Assembly (NCBI RefSeq): GCF_900109935.1
Contig: NZ_FOBV01000005.1
Location: forward strand, 293,818-357,817
Reading direction: 5' to 3'
Origin: Chryseobacterium taichungense
GTDB taxonomy: Bacteria; Bacteroidota; Bacteroidia; Flavobacteriales; Weeksellaceae
DNA: 64,000 nucleotides
The translations under genes and the position numbers were made by a program. Below the pieces are notes generated by a model that saw only the letters and a list, made by a program, of their open reading frames with translations, was not told where the DNA came from and made no database searches. Positions within the stretch are counted from its first letter, which is position 1. Each line of letters begins with the position of its first letter. Positions 16,836-24,840 of this stretch are shown here, piece by piece.

Positions 16836-17417
16836 CTATGTCTTATCCTTCGAAATCCATTTCCCAACCGTCGGAGCTTCATAATTTTTCATCATCTCCA
16901 GAAGATCATCAATATCATTACTTATCAACAACATATCACGGTTAATCTGTTTTAAAAAGCCTTTGTCAACCATTGTTTGAACCAGTTTAATCAAATCATC
17001 ATAAAATCCGTCAATATTCAGAATGCCAATCGGTTTTTGATGAAGTCCGAGTTGAGCCCATGTGATCATTTCGAAGAATTCTTCCAGTGTTCCATAACCT
17101 CCCGGAAGTACGATGACACCATCGCAGAGCTCATTCATTTTGGTTTTTCTTTCATGCATGGTTTCCACCAGAATTAATTCAGTCAGTTGCTTATGGGCAA
17201 TCTCTTTTGACTGTAAAAAGTAGGGAAGGACACCAATTACTTTTCCACCTGCATGTAAGGCTCCATCTGCTACAGCTCCCATTAAACCAACATCTGCGCC
17301 GCCATAAATCAATTGTATATTATTTTTTGCCAATGTTTGACCAAGCAGTATTGCCTGTTCTTTATAAATGTCTTCCGAACCGAAACTCGATCCGCAGAAT
17401 ACGGTAATACTTTTCAC
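16836..17417 (-). CDS. LOG-family (TIGR00730) nucleoside 5'-monophosphate phosphoribohydrolase
   Basis: A Rossmann-fold enzyme of the LOG family, which cleaves N6-modified (or plain) AMP to free base and ribose phosphate. The family motifs are GGADVGLMG and PGGYGTLEEFFEM (PGGxGTxxE). The frame is open to 17498, deep inside the upstream toxin gene, but a GTG at 17417 starting KSITVFCGSSFG gives 193 residues, the normal length, and begins 13 nt after the toxin stop. I therefore choose GTG 17417. It is the last gene of an antitoxin-toxin-LOG operon; whether it has a functional link to the toxin is unknown. Confidence 0.82.
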   Translation of the reverse strand: MKSITVFCGSSFGSEDIYKEQAILLGQTLAKNNIQLIYGGADVGLMGAVADGALHAGGKVIGVLPYFLQSKEIAHKQLTELILVETMHERKTKMNELCDGVIVLPGGYGTLEEFFEMITWAQLGLHQKPIGILNIDGFYDDLIKLVQTMVDKGFLKQINRDMLLISNDIDDLLEMMKNYEAPTVGKWISKDKT

Positions 17418-17430
17418 GATTAAATTAGAA

Positions 17431-17730
17431 TTAAATTTTTCTTTTTTGAGGGGATTGTCTGTTTGAAAAGAAAGATAAAATTTCAACATTGCAATCATTT
17501 ACACGATAATACATAGTGTTAAATTGCAGAATAATTGCCTTGTGAACATCTTTGCTTTCGGATACAGGAAATATAAAAGGATTTTGAGAAATAATTTCTA
17601 TTGAACTTTCAATTTTATGAACAAGTTTTCTGATCTCTTTATCTGTAAAATTATTTTGAAGATAGTCTATGGTCTGTTCTAGCTCCTCTAAAGCATTTGG
17701 AGTCCAAAAAATTTTATAACCACTTTCCAT
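17431..17730 (-). CDS. RelE/ParE-family toxin
   Basis: A 99-residue toxin of a type II toxin-antitoxin module. It shows the ParE/RelE-like pattern: an N-terminal FWTPNALEELEQTIDYL helix pair, the IISQNPFIFPVS turn, and strands ending in YYRVNDCNVEILSFF. Members of this fold poison either gyrase or ribosome-bound mRNA; the target here is not evident. The start overlaps the antitoxin end by 17 bp, the usual translational coupling. The last residues, NRQSPQKRKI, are basic, as in the family. Confidence 0.88.
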   Translation of the reverse strand: MESGYKIFWTPNALEELEQTIDYLQNNFTDKEIRKLVHKIESSIEIISQNPFIFPVSESKDVHKAIILQFNTMYYRVNDCNVEILSFFSNRQSPQKRKI

Positions 17731-17947
17731 ATAACTGCCTGGCTTCGGAATGAGGTTTTAGTTCTTCATTATCCGCTTGTGATATTCCCTTTTCAATCGA
17801 TTTTTTTTCTTCTTCAGAAATTGAATCCCACCAGTCTTTAGTTTCCTCTTTTCTGAATTGGATCAGTTTTTTAATAGTAGAAGCATCCTCCAATGTGGAT
17901 AACCATTGAATTAATTCAAGTTTTTCATTGAGAGTCTGTGTATTCAT
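17714..17947 (-). CDS. antitoxin of the RelE/ParE module
   Basis: A 77-residue acidic, helical protein directly upstream of and overlapping the toxin. It carries the DWWDSISEEEKKSIEKGI segment typical of the short antitoxins paired with ParE-like toxins in Bacteroidota. No ribbon-helix-helix or other DNA-binding domain is obvious in its short N-terminus, so autoregulation is uncertain. A promoter box lies 17 nt upstream. Confidence 0.82.
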   Translation of the reverse strand: MNTQTLNEKLELIQWLSTLEDASTIKKLIQFRKEETKDWWDSISEEEKKSIEKGISQADNEELKPHSEARQLYGKWL

Positions 17948-17964
17948 AACTTGTATTATTTATT

Positions 17965-17972
17965 CAAATTTA
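17965..17972 (-). promoter_or_regulatory. -7 box of the toxin-antitoxin operon (TAAATTTG)
   Basis: Perfect TAnnTTTG box 17 nt before the antitoxin ATG. Confidence 0.7.
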
Positions 17973-18007
17973 TAATTTTATATAACAATGTGCAAAGATT
18001 CAAAAAC

Positions 18008-18040
18008 AAAAAATATCCAAAATCAAAACGATTTTGGATA
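18008..18040 (-). terminator. Terminator downstream of pepD
   Basis: The 11-bp perfect stem TATCCAAAATC/GATTTTGGATA (18014-18040) is followed by a T-run on the minus strand. Confidence 0.8.
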
Positions 18041-18063
18041 CTCAATTAATTGATTTTACAATT

Positions 18064-19509
18064 TTATTTCAAAGGAATATTCGCTAAAATATCCTTCGTA
18101 AAGCTCCAGAACTTTTGCGTAGAAGGAATATTGGCCTTTTCATCAGGAGAGTGCGCTCCTCTGATCGTTGGTCCAAAGCTAACCATTTCCATTTCCGGAT
18201 AGTTTGCTCCGATAATTCCGCATTCCAGACCTGCATGGCAGGCAACAACGTGAGGCTTATCACCAAATTTTTCCGTATAAAGATTTTCCATCAGCTTTAC
18301 AATCTCAGAACCGGGTTTTGGTTTCCAGCCAGGGTAAGAACCACTGAAAACTGTTTTCATTCCTGCTAATTCTGCTACGGATTTTAATTGCTCTGCTACA
18401 GAATCTTTTGACGATTCTACGGACGATCTTGAAAGATTTAAAATTTTTAATTCCCCCTCTTTTAATTCTACTCTTGCAACATTATTGGAAGATTCCACAA
18501 GATCTTTTACATCAGGACTCATTCTGTAAACACCATTATGAAGAGATTTCAGTGTAAGAATGATTTTTCTTGAATCTTCTTCGGAAAGTGCTTTCTCTGA
18601 AGTGGTAGAACTTTCAATATTGATATGAAGATTAGGCTCTATTGTTGCAAACTCTTCAAGGATATCTTTTTTAAGTCCGTTTGTTACCTCGTCAATGAAT
18701 TCCTGAGCGTTTCGTACAGAAACTACAGCAACTCCTTCTCTTGGAATGGCATTTCTCAATCCGCCACCATCGATAGAAATCAACTGAATATTTTCCTTTT
18801 CCAAACCTTTATAAAGGATTCTTCCTAAAATCACATTGGCATTTCCGAAGCCTTTATGGATATCCATTCCCGAATGACCACCCTGCAGGCCTTTAACTTC
18901 AATCCTGATGATCTGTCCTTTCGCCACTTCCGTATTATAATCCTGCGAAATGGTTACATCAATCCCGCCGGCACAACCGATATCGATTTCATCATCCTCT
19001 TCCGTATCCAGGTTGAGAAGAATCTGGCCTGTAAGCTGTCCTGGTTTTAAACCTAATGCACCCGTCATTCCCGTTTCTTCATCGATGGTGAAAAGTGCTT
19101 CCAGATCAGGATGCGGAATATCTGTACTTTCTAAAATTGACATGATCGTCGCCACTCCAAGGCCATTGTCTGCCCCCAGCGTTGTGCCTTTCGCCTTTAC
19201 CCATTCGCCATCTACCTCCATTTTGATTCCTTCCGTATCAAAATCGAAATTAACATCGTTGTTCTTCTGACACACCATATCAAGATGCGACTGAAGCACC
19301 ACCGATTTACGGTTTTCCATTCCCGGTGTTGCCGGTTTTTTGATGATGACATTGCCGACTTCATCAACCGTTGTTTCCAATCCTAGATTTTCACCGAATT
19401 CTTTAATGAATGCAATGACTTTTTCTTCCTTTTTTGATGGTCTCGGAACAGCATTCAGCCTGGAAAAATTCTTCCAGATAATCTGCGGTTCTATATTAGA
19501 TAGTTCCAT
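18064..19509 (-). CDS. pepD: aminoacyl-histidine dipeptidase PepD
   Basis: A cytosolic M20-family zinc dipeptidase with broad specificity for dipeptides, including Xaa-His. The metal-binding motifs are VLQSHLDMVCQ, LGADNGLGVATIM, FTIDEETGMTGALGL and the late VACHAGLECGII. The 481 residues match PepD (E. coli 485). The start at 19509 (MELSNIEPQIIWKNFS) matches the family and follows a promoter box. It is monocistronic, with its own terminator. Confidence 0.94.
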   Translation of the reverse strand: MELSNIEPQIIWKNFSRLNAVPRPSKKEEKVIAFIKEFGENLGLETTVDEVGNVIIKKPATPGMENRKSVVLQSHLDMVCQKNNDVNFDFDTEGIKMEVDGEWVKAKGTTLGADNGLGVATIMSILESTDIPHPDLEALFTIDEETGMTGALGLKPGQLTGQILLNLDTEEDDEIDIGCAGGIDVTISQDYNTEVAKGQIIRIEVKGLQGGHSGMDIHKGFGNANVILGRILYKGLEKENIQLISIDGGGLRNAIPREGVAVVSVRNAQEFIDEVTNGLKKDILEEFATIEPNLHINIESSTTSEKALSEEDSRKIILTLKSLHNGVYRMSPDVKDLVESSNNVARVELKEGELKILNLSRSSVESSKDSVAEQLKSVAELAGMKTVFSGSYPGWKPKPGSEIVKLMENLYTEKFGDKPHVVACHAGLECGIIGANYPEMEMVSFGPTIRGAHSPDEKANIPSTQKFWSFTKDILANIPLK

Positions 19510-19525
19510 TGAAATTTATTTTTCT

Positions 19526-19533
19526 CAAAATTA
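19526..19533 (-). promoter_or_regulatory. -7 box of pepD (TAATTTTG)
   Basis: Perfect TAnnTTTG box 16 nt before the start at 19509. Confidence 0.65.
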
Positions 19534-19540
19534 CAAAATA

Positions 19541-19567
19541 AAAAATGCTTCCGATAATCCGGAAGCA
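19541..19567 (-). terminator. Terminator of the lipoprotein operon
   Basis: The 8-bp perfect stem TGCTTCCG/CGGAAGCA (19546-19567) is followed by T-rich sequence on the minus strand. Confidence 0.8.
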
Positions 19568-19594
19568 GTAATTTTGGCAGTAGCCAGTAACCGT

Positions 19595-20089
19595 TTAACA
19601 GCCACATTCGCCGTAGATTGGCATTTTTACGATACTTCCGTCGGGCTTTTCGATCGTTAAAGTACCTTCAAACAACAGGGCTTCTTCGCCTTTTATTTTT
19701 TTACCTTTTACGGAAATTTTATAATTATCATTTTCTATTTCTTTGCTCAGCTCTTCATCGGCTTCCATATCACTGGAAGAAATCAGGTTTAAAGCCATTC
19801 TTTTTCCGTCGAGTTTCATATAAGCAGTTTTACCCGCATCGTCAGCATAAATATATTTCTCAGCAAGGAAGTCTGCTTTAGTTTTGGCAAAATAGCACGA
19901 ACATTCCTTGATTTCTGTCGGAAAGGGAAATGTATCAACGGCAATTTTTCCTGAAGGACTATCGGTTGCTGCTAAAGTATCCTGAACATTCTTGACAGAA
20001 TCTGCCGGAGTAGAAGTATGAGCGGTCTGTTGTTCCTTTTTACAGGCGACCAACAGAAAAGCAGAAAAGAAAATGATTAGGTATCTCAT
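19595..20089 (-). CDS. hypothetical lipoprotein
   Basis: A 164-residue exported lipoprotein: signal peptide with lipobox LVAC and acylated Cys16, then a Thr/Ser/Asp-rich linker to about residue 55. A compact domain follows with an ECSCYFAKTKADF motif near its start and ECGC at the very C-terminus. The two CxC motifs could bind a metal or form disulfides. I do not recognise the family. It follows the LURP-one gene by 22 nt and shares its promoter and terminator. Confidence 0.75.
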   Translation of the reverse strand: MRYLIIFFSAFLLVACKKEQQTAHTSTPADSVKNVQDTLAATDSPSGKIAVDTFPFPTEIKECSCYFAKTKADFLAEKYIYADDAGKTAYMKLDGKRMALNLISSSDMEADEELSKEIENDNYKISVKGKKIKGEEALLFEGTLTIEKPDGSIVKMPIYGECGC

Positions 20090-20111
20090 GGGTTATGGTT
20101 TGTTAAAGGGT

Positions 20112-20717
20112 TTATCCTCTTGCTCTTTCAAGAAGCGTCATCATTAGTAGCGAAAGGATTACAAGGCTCTCCTCTTCATCATCAATATCGATCAGGCGGT
20201 CAAGCTGAAATCTTCTTCCGAAGAATGACGGCATTTTTTTTAGTTTAAAATATTCTTTTCCATCTAATCCGGTGACGGTGTAAGACGGATTTAGGAAATA
20301 TCCTGTAAATGCTCCGATGAGCGGGATTTCAGTTACTAAATGGTCAAAGAATCGTACCCAGGCACTGTCTTCCTGAATTTTGAATTTGGGCTGGTCATTG
20401 GCATCCAATACCTCATAACTGGCCTTCCAGATCGAACGCATGCCTTTTCTGGCCATCCTTCCGAAATTTCTGCCCGTAGCAATCTCGGTTAAAGAATAAG
20501 AAGCGTTGAAATCGATCCACTGATTGGCTTTGATTCTGAAAAGTTCTTTGGATTTGCTCTCATCGTTAAAAACAATAACGTCTTCCTTCAGCTTAAACAT
20601 TTTCTGACGCACGTACGCCACATAGTTACCGTTTTTGTCCGTGATATTGAAATCACTGGCTAATGTTGTAATCTTAAATTTAAAATCCAGAGGATAATTT
20701 AAATTGTTAAGTACCAT
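20112..20717 (-). CDS. LURP-one-related (Tubby C-like) protein
   Basis: A 201-residue protein with the LURP-one-related fold: paired strands with YPLDFKFKITTLASDF at the start, the NGNYVAYVRQKMFKLKED segment, and a C-terminal hydrophobic helix (SLVILSLLMMTLL) buried in the barrel. The group is structurally like Tubby/phospholipid scramblases; in bacteria its role is unknown. It is the first gene of a two-gene unit with the lipoprotein at 19595. The promoter box at 20752 supports the start. Confidence 0.75.
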   Translation of the reverse strand: MVLNNLNYPLDFKFKITTLASDFNITDKNGNYVAYVRQKMFKLKEDVIVFNDESKSKELFRIKANQWIDFNASYSLTEIATGRNFGRMARKGMRSIWKASYEVLDANDQPKFKIQEDSAWVRFFDHLVTEIPLIGAFTGYFLNPSYTVTGLDGKEYFKLKKMPSFFGRRFQLDRLIDIDDEEESLVILSLLMMTLLERARG

Positions 20718-20751
20718 TTTTAGTTTATTTTCAAGTTAATATTTAGTGGTT

Positions 20752-20759
20752 CAAAGATA
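20752..20759 (-). promoter_or_regulatory. -7 box of the LURP-one gene (TATCTTTG)
   Basis: Perfect TAnnTTTG box 34 nt before the start at 20717. Confidence 0.65.
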
Positions 20760-20855
20760 ATATTATTTGTTTTAAATGCAGGGTGTCTTAACTTCAATTT
20801 AAGCTAAAAGTAAGGTTTTTATGAACATTTAAGAATTAAATTATTTCAACACAGA

Positions 20856-21021
20856 GAAAGTTCCTTACACCCCCGCAACAAGTTTTCCCGATAGCGGGAA
20901 AGTCTCCTGCACCCTTGCAACAAGCTTTCCCGGTCACCTGAAAGCTTCATGCACCCTAGTAACAACTTTTCCCGGAGTCAGGAAAGTCTCTCACACCCGT
21001 GCGACAAACTTTCCGGAAAAG
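20856..21021 (+). repeat. 42-bp tandem repeat array, locus A (four units)
   Basis: GAAAG-headed units start at 20856, 20898, 20940 and 20982, exactly 42 bp apart. Each has the form GAAAG...GCACCC..GCAACAA.CTTTCCCGG, and adjacent units form hairpins where TTTCCCGG meets CNGGAAAG. The array lies just upstream of recR. The same family occurs inverted at 32335-32464. Because 42 is a multiple of three, the array stays open in frame (SHPCxxLSGxxES-like). The rest of the 20718-21098 gap holds only the two flanking promoters. Confidence 0.85.
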
Positions 21022-21086
21022 ATATTCATCGGTATCTCAACTTTTGGGAGCTTCTTAAAAATATTCTGAATCCCCATCTTTTTGTT

Positions 21087-21094
21087 TATTTTTG
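21087..21094 (+). promoter_or_regulatory. -7 box of recR (TATTTTTG)
   Basis: Perfect TAnnTTTG box ending 4 nt before the recR ATG; it predicts a leaderless transcript. Confidence 0.65.
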
Positions 21095-21098
21095 TGTT

Positions 21099-21710
21099 AT
21101 GGATTACCCAAGTAAAGTTTTGGCAAAAGCGGTAGATGAAATTTCTGGATTGCCGGGAATAGGAAGAAAAACGGCGTTGCGATTAGCATTGCATTTATTG
21201 AAGCAGCCGGCCTCCAGAGCTGTGAGCCTTGGAAATTCCCTGATCAGCCTCGTGAATGATATTAAATACTGTAAAGAATGTCATAATTTTTCAGACTTTG
21301 AGGTCTGCGAGATCTGCAGTAATCCGAAAAGACATGATGAACTGATCTGTATCGTAGAAGATGTCCGTGACGTGATCGCCATCGAAAATACCGGAAAATA
21401 TACCGGAAAATACCTGATTTTAGGTGGTAAAATTTCCCCAATGGAAGGTATTGGTCCTGCCCAACTCAATATCCCAAGTATTGAAAAGAAGATTAATGAC
21501 GGGAGGGTGAAGGAATTCATCTTTGCCCTAAGTGCTACAATGGAAGGGGATACAACGGCGTATTATATTTACAAGAAATTTAAAAACTTTGATATCAGCT
21601 TTTCCAGCATCGCAAGAGGAATTTCCGTAGGAGATGAACTGGAATATGCGGACGAAATATCTCTGGGAAGATCAATTGTAAACAGACTGCCTTATAATGA
21701 AGGGAATTAA
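21099..21710 (+). CDS. recR: recombination mediator RecR
   Basis: A 203-residue protein that, with RecO and RecF, helps load RecA at gaps. It shows the N-terminal HhH region [14 protein letters not shown], the C4 zinc finger [16 protein letters not shown], and the Toprim domain beginning [18 protein letters not shown]. The frame is open to 20949, but the extra 50 codons are translated 42-bp repeats; the ATG at 21099 ([15 protein letters not shown]) gives the normal length and follows a promoter box by 4 nt. Four glycan genes follow closely on the same strand. Confidence 0.96.
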   Translation: MDYPSKVLAKAVDEISGLPGIGRKTALRLALHLLKQPASRAVSLGNSLISLVNDIKYCKECHNFSDFEVCEICSNPKRHDELICIVEDVRDVIAIENTGKYTGKYLILGGKISPMEGIGPAQLNIPSIEKKINDGRVKEFIFALSATMEGDTTAYYIYKKFKNFDISFSSIARGISVGDELEYADEISLGRSIVNRLPYNEGN

Positions 21711-21730
21711 CTCATCATTAATGTAATTGC

Positions 21731-22885
21731 ATGGAAATCACAAAATCAGATAAAGATATACAGGGCGTCAAAGACTACATCGTACTCTTTATATATATCG
21801 TTATCAATTCTTTATTTATTATAAAGTATGGTGAAAACTATAATATTCCGCTTCTGGTTTTTTATGTGGTTGCATTTCCCGTATTTGGGCTTCTTTACTT
21901 TAAGATAAACCTAAGGACTGTTGTTTACAAATCATTATTCTTTAGCGGAATTTTCTGTTTTTTCTTTATCAGCATATATCTGAATTATATTACGGACGGA
22001 AACTCACTGAATGTGGACCGCTGGTCTGCCCTTGAAGTTGGGATCAAAGCAATCTTAAACGGAGAATATCCTTATAATATTCCGGATCATATGGGGAGAG
22101 AGTCGTCTAATCTTCCGGTGCTTATTATCATCGGTATGCCTTTTTATCTCCTTTTTGGAAGTGTCGGCTATCTCCAGTCTTTCTGTTTTCTATTGTTTTC
22201 GTATTTGGTTTTTAAGATTTTTAATACCTACAAAGAACGATTGGCAGTATTGCTGTTGCTCTTATTTTCGCCTGCTTATTTATGGGAGGTGTATGTAAAA
22301 AGCGATCTGTTTTCCAATTTTATCATTATAGCAGGTTTTACTTATCTGGTCTGGGGAAAGCTTAACGTAAAAAAGATAAGTAAACCGGATTTGGTTTCTT
22401 TTCTGGCAGCCTTAGTGATGTTAACGCGTCTTTCATCAGTCATTCCGCTTATTATTGCATTGTTAAGGAAATTTTACGACTTTAATGCAAAAGAGAAAAT
22501 ACGTTTTGCTTTATTATTTATTCTTACAGCAGGTGTGGTTATTTATATTTTCTTTCAAAACGTTCCGGATTTAAATACTTTCATAAAACATAATCCTTTT
22601 ATGATACAAGGCGCGAAACAACCTTTATTTCTGAGTATTTTGTATATTGTAATTGCTGTATTTTTGTCCTTTAAGGTAAAATCGTTTTATGAAGTAATCT
22701 GTTGGTCAGGAATGTTATTGTTTGTCTGTGTTTTTGTTGCATTTCTAATTTACATTGCCAAATACGGATATACGAATACAGTTATAAATTCATTTTTTGA
22801 TCTTAGCTTTTTCAATATGAGCATACCTTTTTTATTGATAAGTATTGGATATGGCTTTTTTAAAAATAATCATTTGAGGCAATGA
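21731..22885 (+). CDS. multi-pass membrane protein, probable GT-C type glycosyltransferase
   Basis: A 384-residue integral membrane protein with about ten hydrophobic helices. A hydrophilic loop at about 90-140 contains LEVGIKAILNGEYPYNIPDH, which looks like the first-loop region of polyprenyl-phosphate-dependent (GT-C/GT87-like) mannosyltransferases. It begins 20 nt after recR and overlaps the next GT2 gene by 4 bp (ATGA), so it belongs to the surface-glycan cluster. Family assignment is tentative: no single decisive motif is visible, and a polymer-handling membrane protein is an alternative. Confidence 0.6.
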   Translation: MEITKSDKDIQGVKDYIVLFIYIVINSLFIIKYGENYNIPLLVFYVVAFPVFGLLYFKINLRTVVYKSLFFSGIFCFFFISIYLNYITDGNSLNVDRWSALEVGIKAILNGEYPYNIPDHMGRESSNLPVLIIIGMPFYLLFGSVGYLQSFCFLLFSYLVFKIFNTYKERLAVLLLLLFSPAYLWEVYVKSDLFSNFIIIAGFTYLVWGKLNVKKISKPDLVSFLAALVMLTRLSSVIPLIIALLRKFYDFNAKEKIRFALLFILTAGVVIYIFFQNVPDLNTFIKHNPFMIQGAKQPLFLSILYIVIAVFLSFKVKSFYEVICWSGMLLFVCVFVAFLIYIAKYGYTNTVINSFFDLSFFNMSIPFLLISIGYGFFKNNHLRQ

Positions 22886-23694
22886 TTTCAGTAATTATTC
22901 CTATGTATAATGCAGAAGAGTCTATTGTTTCAACATTAGACTCTGTAAAGTTGCAAACTTTTCCCCTCGAAAATTTTGAAATTATCATCGTGAACGATGG
23001 TTCTTCGGATAGAAGTGCAGAGGTTACGGAAAATTATATAAAGGTAAATCCTGAAATGAATATCACGCTTATCCATCAGAATAACGGTGGCGTTTCAGCT
23101 GCCCGAAATGCAGGGATGAAAATTGCAAAGGGAGAGTTTATTGCTCTCCTTGATGCTGATGATGAATGGTCTCAGGAAAAGATCGAACGGCAAATGCAAT
23201 ATTTTGAAAACAGAAATCTACAGATCGACTTTCTGGCAACAGCAAGAAATAATAACAAAATTCTTTATCCTTATAAAATAAAAAACGGGCTTGCAGAAAT
23301 TACCTTTTCCAAGCTGTTGATCAGAAACGAGGCTCAGCCTTCCACAGTAATGTTCAGAAGGAAAGTAATTGAGAACACTGGGTACTTCGATAGTAGCCAG
23401 CGGTATGCAGAAGATGTAAATTATTGGATGAAAGTCTCACTGCAAAATAAAATGTATATTCTCAACGAAAGTCTTATTATAATGGGACAGGGCAAAAGAA
23501 GTTTCGGAGTATCAGGCCTTTCTTCCAACCTTCCTGAAATGGCAAAAGGATTTAAAAAAAGTCTCAAAGAAATGTATGATGCCGGAAGAATAAATTTACC
23601 CCAATATATTTTATTTAGGCTTTTTTACAAAGCAAAATATTTACTTTTGCTTTTCCGAACTTTTTATCATAATTTGTACACAACAAAAAAATAA
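22882..23694 (+). CDS. family 2 glycosyltransferase
   Basis: A 270-residue GT-A fold enzyme that transfers a sugar from a nucleotide-sugar donor to a surface-glycan acceptor at the cytoplasmic face. GT2 hallmarks are VIIPMYNAEESI at the N-terminus, IIIVNDGSSDRSAE, NGGVSAARNAGM and the metal-binding IALLDADDEW (DxD). A C-terminal amphipathic stretch (ILFRLFYKAKYLLLLFRTFY) may attach it to the membrane. It overlaps the preceding membrane protein by 4 bp, and the epimerase follows after 15 nt. Donor and acceptor are unknown. Confidence 0.9.
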   Translation: MISVIIPMYNAEESIVSTLDSVKLQTFPLENFEIIIVNDGSSDRSAEVTENYIKVNPEMNITLIHQNNGGVSAARNAGMKIAKGEFIALLDADDEWSQEKIERQMQYFENRNLQIDFLATARNNNKILYPYKIKNGLAEITFSKLLIRNEAQPSTVMFRRKVIENTGYFDSSQRYAEDVNYWMKVSLQNKMYILNESLIIMGQGKRSFGVSGLSSNLPEMAKGFKKSLKEMYDAGRINLPQYILFRLFYKAKYLLLLFRTFYHNLYTTKK

Positions 23695-23709
23695 TTTTCC
23701 ACAAATCAA

Positions 23710-24840
23710 ATGAAAATACTTATCACGGGAGGAGCCGGGTTTATCGGCAGTAAATTGTCTTTGGAACTGAAAAGAAAAGGATATGAAGTTACGGTCATGG
23801 ACAATCTCTCTTGCCAGATTCACGGCGACAACCCTGAAGAAGACTCTCCGTTGTACAAAAGTATTTTAGGTAAGGTAAATTTTATCAAAGGTGATGTTGT
23901 CAATTTCCAGGATTGGGAAAAAGCGATTGATGGACAGGAAGTGATCGTACATCTTGCTGCCGAAACGGGAACCGGACAATCGATGTACCAAATCGAAAAG
24001 TACACAGAAGTGAATGTTTCCGGAACGGCGATGATGCTTGATCTTCTCGTAAATAAGCCGCACAGCGTGAAAAAAGTGGTGATTGCCTCTTCTCGGGCTG
24101 TGTATGGTGAAGGGAAATATCTTCATCCGGAATTGGGACTTATTTATCCTAAACCAAGAAATGTAGAAGAAATGCGCAATGGTATTTTCGAGATCATTTA
24201 TCCCGACGGGCAGATGCTTCGTGCTTTGCCGACCGATGAAGAATCAAAAATACACCCTACGTCAATCTATGGAATTACAAAATATGCACAGGAGCAAATG
24301 GTGATGACGGCCTGCTCTTCTATGGGCGTTGCACCGGTTGCTGTGAGATTTCAGAATGTCTACGGTGAGGGACAATCATTATTAAATCCTTACACCGGTA
24401 TTTTGTCAATTTTTTCCTCGCAGATTCTTAACGGAAATGATATCAATGTTTTCGAGGACGGAAATGAATCAAGGGATTTTATTCACGTCGATGATGCGGT
24501 GGAAGCAACGGTGAAGTGTATTGAAAGTGATGCTGCAAACGGAGAAATTTTCAATGTAGGAACAGGTGTTTCGACATCGGTAACTACGGTAGCAGAAAAT
24601 CTGAAAAAGTTTTATAATATAGATTTTGAGATCAATGTCTCAGGGCAGTTTCGTCTGGGAGATATCAGGCATAATTTTGCGGATATCAGTAAGATTAAAT
24701 CAAAACTGAACTTCAGACCGAGGATATCTTTTGAAGAAGGAATGTCAAAATTCACCAATTGGGTACTACAGCAGAATATTCAGGATGTGAAGTTCAAAGA
24801 ATCTCTGGATGAAATGAAAGTAAAAGGACTTTTAAAATGA
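23710..24840 (+). CDS. NAD-dependent epimerase/dehydratase (nucleotide-sugar SDR)
   Basis: A 376-residue extended short-chain dehydrogenase, probably making a nucleotide sugar for the neighbouring transferases. It shows the NAD loop ITGGAGFIGSKL at the N-terminus, VIHLAAETGTGQS, the catalytic YGITK (Tyr-x3-Lys), and SRDFIHVDDAVEA with a late GEIFNVGTG, as in UDP-glucose/GlcNAc 4-epimerases and dTDP-glucose 4,6-dehydratases. The chain is longer than GalE (about 340) by an insert around 125-175. It overlaps the following glycosyltransferase by 4 bp. The exact substrate is not evident. Confidence 0.88.
   Translation: MKILITGGAGFIGSKLSLELKRKGYEVTVMDNLSCQIHGDNPEEDSPLYKSILGKVNFIKGDVVNFQDWEKAIDGQEVIVHLAAETGTGQSMYQIEKYTEVNVSGTAMMLDLLVNKPHSVKKVVIASSRAVYGEGKYLHPELGLIYPKPRNVEEMRNGIFEIIYPDGQMLRALPTDEESKIHPTSIYGITKYAQEQMVMTACSSMGVAPVAVRFQNVYGEGQSLLNPYTGILSIFSSQILNGNDINVFEDGNESRDFIHVDDAVEATVKCIESDAANGEIFNVGTGVSTSVTTVAENLKKFYNIDFEINVSGQFRLGDIRHNFADISKIKSKLNFRPRISFEEGMSKFTNWVLQQNIQDVKFKESLDEMKVKGLLK

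Noticed and set aside
20856..21021. CRISPR array
   Set aside because: Units are directly adjacent with no unique spacers between identical repeats, the units are diverged, and no cas gene is near.
20949..21098. N-terminal extension of recR by 50 codons
   Set aside because: The extension is made of 42-bp repeat units and would start upstream of the promoter box; 203 residues from 21099 is the normal RecR length.
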